Assembly: GCA_963920635.1 (NCBI GenBank)
Contig: OY987302.1
Span: forward strand, 45,759,500-45,823,499
Length of the DNA stretch: 64,000 nucleotides
Source of the DNA: Pseudeuparius sepicola
Taxonomy: Eukaryota > Arthropoda > Insecta > Coleoptera > Anthribidae
Direction: 5' to 3'
Of the stretch, positions 47,932 through 58,349 are shown one piece after another. Numbering within the stretch: the stretch's first letter is position 1; every line of letters begins with the position of its first letter. The notes beneath the pieces were generated by a model. The model saw only the letters and a list, made by a program, of their open reading frames with translations, had not been told where the DNA came from and did not search any database. A program made the translations under genes and the position numbers.

Positions 47932-48240
47932 ATAAAACACAGGGTACAATATCAGGCAGGTGGCTAGGCTATTGTTTCTGTTGTCATGACATTTTAACCT
48001 GAAATTTATTAATCTGTCACTTCACTCTGACGTGACATGATCTTTGAGAAAGGAGGAAGATTTATCCTCCGAAAGCTCAGAAAACAAATTTGTTGAAGTT
48101 ATTTCTTGAGTAACACGTTTAAAGTTTCGTTCGTTCAGTGTTAATAATTTATGAATTTTCGAGGCAACTTGAAAAAGTTGTCTTTCAATCAGTTTGGTGG
48201 TGAAAAACCCAATTAAAAATTAAATGTTCCACAAGAATAC
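47932..48240 (+). repeat. Penelope-like 3' region after the P-like insertion
   Basis: This resumes the sequence interrupted at 44327 and matches the minus copy's 3' part almost base for base, down to AATTAAAAATTAAATG. It then jumps to a CCACAAGAATA segment by a deletion of about 40 bp. A stem (GGAGGA at 48052-48057 with TCCTCC at 48065-48070) is followed by GAAAG. Confidence 0.8.
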
Positions 48241-48996
48241 TTGCTTAACTACCTACCAGATATAGAAGATAACATACATGGAATGAAAGTTTGCAAGATC
48301 AAAATATTTAAATGGGGAATGTATTACCACAGAAAATATACTAGTATATACCGGGAGGTTCACTTTTATGTGGTAGGACTTTAACATTAGATAGAAAAAG
48401 ATAATCTAAAATGAAAATTTTATATCAACATATATCGGGGAAAGCTTAGTTTCCGAGATACAGGGCGTTGAAGTGTTGGAAAAAATATGAAGTATTTTTT
48501 ACACTGTCCGAACCAGTGGAGATATTTAAACCAAATTTGATGTGTAGTACCACCTTTTTGACTACGATATTTAGTGATAATATGAAGGTCCTGAAATAAC
48601 CAGTGGTGGAGTTATGGGTTTTCACTATCACTAAATTTAAAAAGTAATTAGTACGGACCTGTCTCACATCAACGTAAATTTCGTAAAGTTCTTTCAATTC
48701 TCTACAAAAAGTGTATCTTGACATTTTTTTGTATCTGCCACGGTTGTGTAGTAAATAAATTATTTCGTTTCCATCTCAGCCTTTTTTGCCTAAAAATGTG
48801 TTTTCTAAGATTATTGATAAATATCGCAAATAACAGAAATTAATTATGGAACACTTATCGGATTCAGCTATTTTATTTTTAATTTTATGGAAACAATTTT
48901 AAAAATAAACTGGCACTTGGTTTGAGGTACATTACTTTATTATCATTTTAACATTTTTATCAAATCTAGTATTATTTCTTAATAATTTTTATAATT

Positions 48997-50083
48997 CTAA
49001 ATTTGTACAACATTCAACAATTGTTCAAAATGTGATCCATTCTGTTGCACACATAATTCACTTCGACGCCTAACGGATTGAACAGCATCGATTAAATTGC
49101 CATTTCTCAATTCATCGCACGCATTTCTGATACGATCAATAAGTTGTTCCCTTGTTTCTACAGGAGTCGCATAGACTTGTTCTTTTAAAAATCCCCATAC
49201 GAAGAAGTCCAGAGGTGTTATGTCCGGAGAACGTGGTGGCCAAGCGACCGGTCCCCCTCGTCCGATCCACCTATTTGGAAAGTTATTATTTAACCAGTTC
49301 CTCACATTTCGGTGAAAATGTGCAGGACAGCCGTCAAGTTGGAACCAAGCCAACAATCTTAAGTTTAAAGGAATGTCTTCCCACATATTATTATGCTCAG
49401 CTACTAAAAACTCCAAAAAATTGTCACCATTCACTCGCTGTGGCAAAAAAAAAGGGTCCAAACAGATGATGGTTGTACAGTCCAATCCAAACATTGACAC
49501 TAAATTCGACCTGAAAATTTCTTGGCCGGATTGCATGTGGGTTTTCTTGTGCCCAAATATGCTGATTGTGAAAGTTTACTACTCCACGACGAGTAAAACA
49601 CGACTCGTCCATCCATAAAATGTTATTTAAAAATTGTCTATTTCCTTCAATTGACTCCAAAATCCATCGGCAAAACACTAATCTTCTTTCTGCATCGCCG
49701 GGCCTTAAACCTTGTACGGGTTGTAGATGATACGCATGCCTGTGATCTCTTTTTAAAGCTCGCAAAATAGCAGACTTTGAAACACGTAGGGCCACTGACA
49801 CTCTTCTGCTACTTGTTGTAGGATTCCTATCGAATTCACGAAGAATCTCATTGTTGCGTCTGACTTGTTGGATATTGTTTTCATTTCCTCGTTCGACGAT
49901 TCTAGTTCTCAGACCGCGAGTTCTGAATTGCCGGTGCATGTTAACAAACACCGAGGGACGCGGATGGCGCCTATTTGGAAATCGCCTCCGGTATTCTCTG
50001 GCTGCTTCCGCAGAGTTCCCATTTGCAACTCCATAGCAGAAATGGATGTCAGCCTGCTCTTCATTTGTAAATTGGAACGGCAT
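48997..50083 (-). pseudogene. Mariner-type transposase (DD41D), nearly intact, one frameshift
   Basis: Start chosen at MPFQFTNEEQADIHFCYG (ATG 50081-50083), as family members begin this way. The N-terminal region has RRRFPNRRHPRP and a helix-turn-helix. The catalytic residues are in WMDESCF, WFQLDGCPAHF and PPRSPDITPLDFFVWG. Between the second aspartate and the D of TPLD there are 41 residues, which defines DD41D (the type described for the rosa elements). The C-terminus is LCVQQNGSHFEQLL, at stop 48997-48999. A frame change lies at the A-run near 49443-49452. It is the only defect seen, so a sequencing error cannot be excluded. The total would be about 361 aa. Confidence 0.92.
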
Positions 50084-50207
50084 TTTAATTATTAACAAAG
50101 ACAAACTGCGGCGCTGCTACGTTCATCTACTGGATGACAGATTATTGCATTATTAACTGTCAATAAGATTTTCTTTTCCATGGCACACTTATCTTCACCA
50201 GTACGGC

Positions 50208-50323
50208 GATGCAGAAAGGACATTAGTATTTTGCCGATGGATTTTGTAGTCAAAGGAAATAAGACAATTTTTAAATAACATTTTATGGGCGGAAGAATCA
50301 TGTTTTACTCGTCGTGGTATAAT
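50208..50323 (+). pseudogene. Inverted fragment of a second transposase copy
   Basis: The plus-strand frame gives ERTLVFCRWIL, a stop, then RQFLNNILWAEESCFTRRG. It matches the minus-strand gene at RRLVFCRWILE...WMDESCFTRRG with about 90 percent base identity by eye, but it differs at several positions, including glutamate in place of the first catalytic aspartate. It is therefore not a simple duplication of the resident gene. It adjoins the right inverted repeat. Confidence 0.85.
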
Positions 50324-50988
50324 TTAGAATTCTACAAATTTAGAATTATAAAAATTATTAAGAAATAATACAGATTTGATAAAAATGTTAAAATGATAAT
50401 AAAGTAATGTACCTCAAACCAAGTGCCAGTTTATTTTTAAAATTGTTTCCATAAAATTAAAAATAAAATAGCTGAATCCGATAAGTGTTCCATAATTAAT
50501 TTCTGTTATTTGCGATATTTATCAATAATCTTAGAAAACACATTTTTAGGCAAAAAAGGCTGAGATGGAAACGAAATAATTTATTTACTACACAACCGTG
50601 GCAGATACAAAAAAATGTCAAGATACACTTTTTGTAGAGAATTGAAAGAACTTTACGAAATTTACGTTGATGTGAGACAGGTCCGTACTAATTACTTTTT
50701 AAATTTAGTGATAGTGAAAACCCATAACTCCACCACTGGTTATTTCAGGACCTTCATATTATCACTAAATATCGTAGTCAAAAAGGTGGTACTACACATC
50801 AAATTTGGTTTAAATATCTCCACTGGTTCAGACACTGTAAAAAATACTTCATATTTTTTCCAACACTTCAACGCCCTGTATCTCGGAAACTAAGCTTTCC
50901 CCGATATATGTTGATATAAAATTTTCATTTTAGATTATCTTTTTCTATCTAATCTTAAAGTCCTACCACATAAAAGTGAACCACCCTG

Positions 50989-51698
50989 TATATATATATA
51001 TATATATATATAAGGATGTAAGATTAGCGAGTGTAAATGTAACAATTACAAGAAAAGGTGATAATGGGCAAACACTCAAAGTTAACAAAAAGAAAAAACT
51101 AGTAACCGCATACACGTGTTTCATGCTATTTGGCAATCATCAGTACGGTGTAACATTAACCAAATCAAAAGATAGGCATGATTTGGGAAGCAACAAATGA
51201 AGTCCAGGCAGGAGCCAACAGCACATTTGCAGCTTCAGTCAGCACATCCCCTATTTTGGGGCTTGTACTAACATCGCCACGGAGGCTGCTAAAGCGACCT
51301 GCGTGGAAATCTTCATAACCCAAGATACAATGACAATAAGGATGTAAGATTAGCGAGTGTAAATGTTTGCCCATTATCACCTTTTCTTGTAATTGTTACA
51401 TTTACACTCGCTAATCTTACATCCTTATTGTCATTGTATCTTGGGTTATGAAGATTTCCACGCAGGTCGCTTTAGCAGCCTCCGTGGCGATGTTAGTACA
51501 AGCCCCAAAATAGGGGATGTGCTGACTGAAGCTGCAAATGTGCTGTTGGCTCCTGCCTGGACTTCATTTGTTGCTTCCCAAATCATGCCTATCTTTTGAT
51601 TTGGTTAATGTTACACCGTACTGATGATTGCCAAATAGCATGAAACACGTGTATGCGGTTACTAGTTTTTTCTTTTTGTTAACTTTGAGTGTTTGCCC

Positions 51699-51754
<56 letters not shown>

Positions 51755-52040
51755 AAAAGGTGATAATGGGCAAACACTCAAAGTTAACAAAAAGAAAAAA
51801 CTAGTAACCGCATACACGTGTTTCATGCTATTTGGCAATCATCAGTACGGTGTAACATTAACCAAATCAAAAGATAGGCATGATTTGGGAAGCAACAAAT
51901 GAAGTCCAATAGCATGAAACACGTGTATGCGGTTACTAGTTTTTTCTTTTTGTTAACTTTGAGTGTTTGCCCATTATCACCTTTTCTTGTAATTGTTACA
52001 TTTACACTCGCTATATATATATATATATATATATATATAC
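50989..52040. repeat. TA-bounded palindromic repeat block
   Basis: A unit of about 350 bp occurs forward (51013-51366), inverted (51367-51702), forward and truncated (51752-51907), and inverted and truncated (51908-52013), with TA runs at about 50989-51012, 51703-51751 and 52014-52039. The copies are almost identical, so the block is young. Frames of 68-74 aa appear in each copy because the copies are identical; none has a recognised domain. The junctions are sharp. The sequence at its right edge (ACTAGTATATTTTCTGTGG) is the complement of that left of the mariner element at 48330-48349. Confidence 0.85.
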
Positions 52041-52149
52041 TAGTATATTTTCTGTGGTATTACTTACGGTATTGAGGATATAAATGAAAATAATGGCCCA
52101 CTATCTGTCTCCTAATTTTTTCTTGTTATTACCAGATAATTTGAAAACA

Positions 52150-52255
52150 ACCAACCATTGAATTTTAATTGGGTTTTTCGCCACCAAACTGGTTAAAAGA
52201 CAACTTTTCAAGTTGCCTGGAAAATTAATAAATTCTTAACAGTAATTAATAAATA
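52150..52255. repeat. Penelope-like terminal fragment
   Basis: TTTTAATTGGGTTTTTCGCC and the following 60 bp match the 3' region of the Penelope-like copies (42240-42310 and the complement of 48150-48220). The orientation is that of the minus copy. It breaks off at about 52250. Confidence 0.7.
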
Positions 52256-53062
52256 TTTTTAAATAATTTTTGTCTTAAAATGTGAGTAATTACTTAGATT
52301 AAAATATGTATTGACCAAAAATTTAAAATTATGCGTGTTACTCGCTACAGATCGAAAAATGCCATTTTATGGGTCAAAATGTTGAATCGCCACGAACAAC
52401 TTTCTTTAGTAATTTTTTTTTTGAAAAAAAATGCCTAATATGGCTTTCGGATTTGTAGCCTCGATTATGGCATCGCAGGTGGCTTCGACTTTGGAGTAGG
52501 CAAATAATTTTTGGAAAGAAGTAGTCAACAATTCCATCTACCTTTGGTAAAAATTTCGTTCTGATCGGTTAAAAATTAAAGAAGTTTACGGTTGTTTCAC
52601 TATTAAGTGAGACACTCTATATATAGAGAGAGCTAATACTTAAAGCAATAGTAACAGGCATTGTGAATTATTTGCATCAAGTCAACAAGTAAACGTAGAA
52701 TTATAACAATTTGGAGAGAAATGTATAAGACAAATCCAATTTCATATAAACTAATACTATTTTAAATTTCCCTTTCTTTGGTATATGACCAGGTTCCTAC
52801 AATCTGTTGGAACTGTACTATAGGTACTAACTAAATCAGTAACAGTAAAATCACTCAAGAATCATTGAGAGGCCGAAACAGTATTATTTCTGATTCCTTA
52901 GCTGCCATTTGCTACTTATTTATAGAGCAACTAGTTCAAAAATAGTTGAATAGTGTGTGTACACACTATATGCGTCTAAATTTGACCATCCTGTTTCTAC
53001 TGAAATGTAGGGTAGGTACATTTGAGTTTGTATTTAGGGCAGCTGAAGACCCCTCCTCTTTT
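52256..53062. other. Noncoding, nothing recognised
   Basis: AT-rich DNA with no coding frame above 60 aa and no repeat structure that stands out. Confidence 0.45.
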
Positions 53063-53640
53063 ATTTCCAATGTTTGAAATACCAATTCATTGGTCTCTCG
53101 AGAAGCCCCAATTCAATGGCTGGCTTTGAGAAATCCCATTTCGAAAGAGCAACAGACAAACGTTTCCCTTCAGAGCCGAGATATATTTCTCCGAGAAACG
53201 TTATTTGCAATGGAAACCCATTTTTATTGTTCGAGATAACAGCGGGAACTTGTCATTAAGGGAGTTGCCGCCGCCACGGAATCCGCATATTCGCCCCATC
53301 AAGTTCCACCCGAAAAGTTACTGCTGCCGTGCCGAAGGCAAACTAAATAATAGACGTAATTCACAGCGAGGGAGCAAGACAAATACCCCCACAAACGCTG
53401 AACTTTAAAGCTCTTTAGGCTACTTACTGCTGCGATTCTAAGTACTAAGCATTTGTTGAAAATCAGCCTTTGATAATTATTACTGCAGTGTTACTGCCTG
53501 GCAATATCTATACGTGTACGATGAGTTTGAAACTGCCACTGCGAACTATATTCCATTTCATCTTATTTTCTAAAATAACGGATATGATATAAACTAGAGC
53601 AAACTATTTGCAATTTCCCACTTTTAATGCAAAATATAAT
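53063..53640 (+). repeat. Dispersed local repeat, copy A
   Basis: The longest of five same-orientation relatives. Blocks shared with copy B (58350-58893) include CGAAAAGAGCAACA (CGAAAGAGCAACAGACAAACG here), CCATTTTTATTGTTC, a GGGAGTTKCCGC..CC segment, GCATATTCGCCC, a CGCAGCGAG segment, and CTACTTAC. The translated frames look alike because the bases are alike; each copy has stops or frame changes. It is not a known element to me. Confidence 0.7.
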
Positions 53641-53839
53641 AAGACGGACATTATTATAAGTTTTTCTGTTTTCCAGAGCTAAAGTTTTAAAAATACTAGA
53701 CCATTATCTCATAAACTAAAACTTAAAAGAAAAATAATTTTATAATTCTTAAACTACCCGGTTTTCTAAAAAAAAAACAATAATTGCTAAAAAAGATTTT
53801 TGTAAGAATAATATCGCGATTGATAAGCTTGACTTTATT

Positions 53840-54140
53840 GATTGGATTTTAATTGGGTTTTTTGCTCCCAAACTGGTTAAAAGACAACTTTTTCAACGTC
53901 ATTTCACTTTGACGTGACATGATCTTTGATAAAGGAGGAAGATTTATTCTCCGAAAGCTCGCAGGAAACAAATTTGTCGAAGATATTTTTTGAGTTACAA
54001 GTTCAAAGTTTAGTTCATTTACTGTTAAGAATTTATTAATTTTCAAGGCAACTTGAAAAAGTTCTCTTTTAACCAGTTTGGTGGCGAAAAACCCAATTAA
54101 AATTAAATGGATCTGTTTACGCCACAAATAAATTTTAGAA
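53840..54140. repeat. Penelope-like 3' region, third copy, folded back
   Basis: The sequence GGGTTTTTTGCTCCCAAACTGG at the left is complementary to CCAGTTTGGTGGCG at about 54075, so the fragment is an inverted pair. Within it are CTTTGATAAAGGAGGAAGAT (53934-53953), CTCCGAAAGC, and the AACTTGAAAAAGTT block of the other copies. It ends at the AAATTTTAGAAA segment near 54140. Confidence 0.75.
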
Positions 54141-55904
54141 AGTAGGTACCTTTCCGCAGTTTTCACAATAAAAACTTTAAGGTTTCAGAAGGTTTCTATC
54201 TGTATATTGCGCACGGCAAGACGAGGGAACGAAAAGAGATAGAATTCGCCCCCCATTTTTAACCCTATATTGACAGTTTGTGTGGTGGCTAAATAAAAAT
54301 TCATTGAATAATTTGTCCGTATTTGAATCTTATCTGTAGGCATTTATGAAGGCGTAAATTAGTTACCCTATTCACTACAATGTTCTAAAGTCTTCCTGTC
54401 TTTAGGTTCACAATTATTGGAGACATGCGTTTTGAATAGCTGACTAAATTAGCTTATAGAAGCAGCAGCTACTGCTCCAAAAAAATGTGTTGGGATACTG
54501 GATATATACAAATATATTATGGTATTTAGAACAGAGATAGTCAATGCTGGAAGAAATATTGGAACATGAAAAATCAGTTGCATCAAAAAGTATCCGCGTG
54601 TATAAAAATCTCAAGCATTTACATTCATAGAACAAAGCTACTACTTGAAGGATTCAAAATGCCATATATCCCAAGTAATTTGAAAGCGAAATATCCCATT
54701 TAATTTGATGTGCCACACTTGCCAGTTTTTTCTGCATTTACTATAAAAAATTGAAAAAATATATTGGTAATATCAGGTTTACTCGTTCGGCAATGGTAAT
54801 ATTTTTAATACTGGTATAAGGTCTAGTTATACATAGAACCATAAAATAATCGATTATGACGTTAAAATAAAGTAGACATAGTAGGCCTTCAAAATTCGGA
54901 AATGAAGTGGTTTACTTGCACTTAATCGAATGTCGAATAGCTAATCCAGAATTACTATTTAAAATAATAAAAAAAAATGATAAATTAGCAGAGATTATTT
55001 TCTGTTACGAAAATAAATTAGAATAGGTACTTATTATTTTCAATTTAACGAGACACTTAACAGGTGATTCCATAAAAACTATCTTAAAAATGGCAATAAT
55101 AAAATATTGTAATATTACAAAAATAAATGTTCAGTAACAAATCTACCTAAATCCAATAACTTTGATGCGTGGCGTTCGATGACATTCTGCTTAATAAGGG
55201 TCAATAGACCATAAAGTATCACTAGACTGCAAGCGCCCTCGTAACAGGGACGTTCTCGATCGCAAATGTATTTATGCGGTTTTATATCTTGTGGTTTTCA
55301 TATTATGCATTTAAAAGTTTACACGTTGTTATTTCCAAAATAATTTTCATGTATGTTAGATATTTACTAATACGAAAGTTTTGGATCTGCAATTTATAAT
55401 TTTCAGTAGATATTGAAATAAAAATTGTCATCGGCTATTTAGACACTGCTAAAAACAATTTAACGATGTTTTGAGTCATTTTAATTAAGGCAATACATTT
55501 TTTCCGAAATATTTTTACGTAAACAATTGTAAAAGTAAAATTAAATAAAGGTAGTGCCTTAGTGTAGCTCTGGTGAATATCTCAACACAGGTGCTCTTGT
55601 TTACATCAGGAGTCAGAGTTATTTGATTTTATAGTAGTATAGTAGCTGGTTATAATACTAGCGGCGAAAAAGAGGGCGTCTGCGGTGAGGAAAGTAAGAC
55701 GGGTGGAATAGAATCTTCTCATGATCTCGAAAATACTAAGAAGTTTTCAAAACTATAAATTTCGAAACGCTCGCGTAGGAATAATGACTCCTCCTCTCAA
55801 CATCGCGTGATTATAACTGCGAATAGGGAAGCGCGCTGCATTGCGTTGTTACTTGATTTATATCCGAAGCTACAAATCGTAATCATATATTCCGGAGAAG
55901 ATTA
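54141..55904. other. Noncoding, nothing recognised
   Basis: AT-rich DNA. Short frames only, no domain, no clear repeat. A slightly GC-richer stretch lies at 55650-55860. Confidence 0.45.
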
Positions 55905-56565
55905 TTACAAACTTTCCCAATTATAAGACTATTTTTTATAAAGTTTATATTAACAAAATCTTGTGTAATACAACTCGACGTTTCGCTCCTGATTTGGAGC
56001 TTTTTCAAGAGCAAATCCTTAACATAACCTCCAATATGTTTAAAAAGATTAATTTGCCAACATGTATAAATTTAAAAAACGACGTAAAAAAGGATGACAG
56101 ACATAAAATTTTATGTTTTATTTTATGTTTAAGGATGACAGACATAAAATTTTATGTTTTATTTTATGTCTGTCATCTTTTTTACATCGTTTTTTAAATT
56201 TATATAGACTCAAAACAATTATTTATAACAAAGAACATGTCGGCAAATTAATCTTTTTAAACATATTGGAGGTTATGTTAAGGATTTGCTCTTGAAAATT
56301 TTATGTTTTATTTTATGTCTGTCATCTTTTTTACATCGTTTTTTAAATTTATATAGACTCAAAACAATTATTTATAACAAAGAAGATGTTGGCAAATTAA
56401 TCTTTTTAAACATATTGGAGGTTATGTTAAGGATTTGCTCTTGAAAAAGCTCCAAATCAGGAGCGAAACGTCGAGTTGTATTACAAGATTTTGTTTATAA
56501 TATAAAAATAGTATAAACTTTATAAAAAAAATGGTCTTATAATTGGGAAAGTTTGTATAATGTTA
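55905..56565. mobile_element. Foldback with hammerhead-like stem-loop motif
   Basis: The outer arms (about 55905-56100 and 56330-56565) are reverse complements and include a CAACTCGACGTTTCGCTCC block at 55971-55989 and its partner at 56460-56480. An extra inverted partial copy (56150-56300) sits between, so the same segment occurs three times. At the right arm a GCTCC/GGAGC stem (56449-56464) is followed by GAAACGTCG. The frames of 60-78 aa repeat because the DNA repeats. Confidence 0.8.
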
Positions 56566-56784
56566 CATTGAAGACCGGGAAACTATATTAGAATTGATAT
56601 TTCGGAGAAGCATAGTTGTAATATAGTAAATATATTTCGATAAGCTATTAAAGAGTGATTTAAAAAGTAGAATGTGAACTAGTATATATTAATAATTATT
56701 ACTTTTTAGTATAATTTCGGTTGACATAATAATGCACTGTATACATAGACACTCTTCAAAACTTCAGTTAAGTACCTCGTGCCA

Positions 56785-57060
56785 AATATCGTTTGAAAAG
56801 AGCAACAGACAGGCTTCCCCTCCCATTCACGAAACTCCGCATTGCGAAGTCTCCATATTTAGCGATCGATGTTAATACACAGAGCCATTTAAGAGATTTG
56901 CCATCGCCACAAGTTAGGCATATTCGCTGGTGGAATTCTACCCTCAAAGTTATTATTGATAATGCGGAACTCACAGCAAATGCCAGATGTATTTTGCAGC
57001 CCGGGAAAAGCACAAACGCACTCTCAGAACCCTATAATCGACAATTGAAGTTACATTGTT
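56785..57060 (+). repeat. Dispersed local repeat, copy D
   Basis: Begins with GAAAAGAGCAACAGACAGGC and shares the GGCATATTCGCTGGTGGAAT-type block with the others in the same order. More diverged than copies A-C, but in the same orientation. No coding support. Confidence 0.55.
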
Positions 57061-57799
57061 AATAATTTATATTTTTTATCACTCAAGCGTTTTGATTCGC
57101 CAGCCGTTGCTTTTCCTTTTCATTTACCTAGAAAAGGGACTTTCTATAAATAATTCATAAAAAGCTACTATATAATTTACTTCCAAGATGAAATCAATAT
57201 AAACATTTTGCACGCCCCTTAATCGTGGAACAGCCCAGCGATTCAAGCCCAAACGCAGCAAGTGATAGTAACATAAAGTACTGGGTCGTTTGGAGATGCT
57301 TTGCCTCAGACAGGCGGCTTGGAAATAATTCAGGTGGCGTCTGATTACGTGCTCATCACGCAGAGCGGCTTGTTTACATTTATTGCGTCTCGGAGTTAAA
57401 TAAACTTTAAGGTATTTCACAAACTTATCGCTTTATTTAAAGTTCTCTGTTTGACACAAGCTTTCTTGATACAAAAATGGAATGACGTACGATTAGGTCT
57501 ACGTCCTTGGAATTTACAGCTATCTAAAAACTTTTCTATTCAGTTGAGAAAAGTTACCTATTACTGTTAACTTTCATTTGTAACCTAGTTTAAAATTAAA
57601 TATAATAATGCAATAATAAATAATAGCATATGTTTTAGCAATGTCACGTGTTTGTTTAGATCTTAAGAATATACCTACTACTATCAATAATGCCAAAAAA
57701 GGGAATAACATATTCATGTTACCAGTCTAGAATCTAGATATATAATTTTCTTGCAATTTCCCAGGAGATTTTCCTTGCTTATGACCATCCTCGGTAACA
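57061..57799. other. Noncoding, nothing firm
   Basis: A stretch near 57190-57210 (AAATCAATATAAACATTTTGC) resembles one at about 5015-5035, perhaps by chance. The 98-aa minus frame at 57124-57420 has no domain. Confidence 0.35.
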
Positions 57800-57975
57800 G
57801 TCGTTTTTTTTTCTATAGAGGATTGAGAGATTCCTTTTGTTACTTCAGATGTTTCCAATACCAATTCCCTGCACTCTACAATCCGGCAATTCAATGCTTG
57901 GCTTTGATAAATGCCATTTGAAAACACAAAGAGCAACAGACAAACGATTCCCTATAGAATCGAGAAAAATTACTA
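57800..57975 (+). repeat. Dispersed local repeat, copy E (short)
   Basis: GTTTCCAATACCAATTC, GGCAATTCAATGCTTGGCTT and AAAGAGCAACAGACAAACG match the first 150 bp of copy A. It then diverges. Same orientation as the others. Confidence 0.6.
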
Positions 57976-58349
57976 CAGTCAGCCTCTATTGCGGAAAGCT
58001 TTAGTTTTGTTAGTCGAATTGAGATAAAAAGCTGCCATTAGTCTCCATAATTGCAAAATCCGTGTAGCTCCAAGTACAGAATTTTAAAACGTAGGTACGT
58101 TGTATATACGTATATTTTTGGTATATTTGGTACCTATATTAGTTTTGTTAAATTAATTTTTAAAATTCCATTACCTATTGCTTGATGGTATGCACGAATA
58201 CAACAAAACATTAAAGTAATAGGTCGCCAACACTAAAATTATTTATTGTTTAACCAAACTAAATATTCTATGATAATAAATTATTTTCAAAATTTAGCAC
58301 ATTCATTGCCCCGATAGTTGTAACGTTTTTAAGTGTTGGTATTCTTTGT

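Larger units (their letters stand above)
43422..48240 (+). mobile_element. Penelope-like retroelement, plus-strand copy split by a P-like transposon
   Basis: The 5' end is truncated just after the reverse transcriptase catalytic box. Coding runs to a stop at 44319-44321. The 3' untranslated part starts at 44322, is interrupted at 44327 by a 3.6-kb element, and resumes at 47932 (ATAAAACACAGGGTAC), continuing to about 48240. The minus-strand copy shows the uninterrupted sequence. Together the two copies form a head-to-head inverted dimer, an arrangement known for Penelope-like elements. Confidence 0.88.
48351..50988 (-). mobile_element. Mariner-type (DD41D) element with 656-bp inverted repeats
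   Basis: The inverted repeats are 48351-49007 and 50333-50988, nearly identical. The right end reads as the complement of CAGGGTGGTTCACTTTTATG; the left has two changes (CCGGGAGG). TA flanks both ends (48349-48350 and 50989-50990). An inner TACAGGGCG lies at 48459-48467 and symmetrically at 50872-50880. A minus-strand transposase gene (48997-50083) fills the centre. Between the gene start and the right repeat is an inverted fragment of a second transposase copy (50208-50323). The element sits in a TA-rich target. Confidence 0.93.

Noticed and set aside
51165..51902. Repeated 68-71-aa frames as a gene family
   Set aside because: They are the same young repeat unit in alternating orientation, so the frames are copied with the DNA. 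No selection can be inferred.
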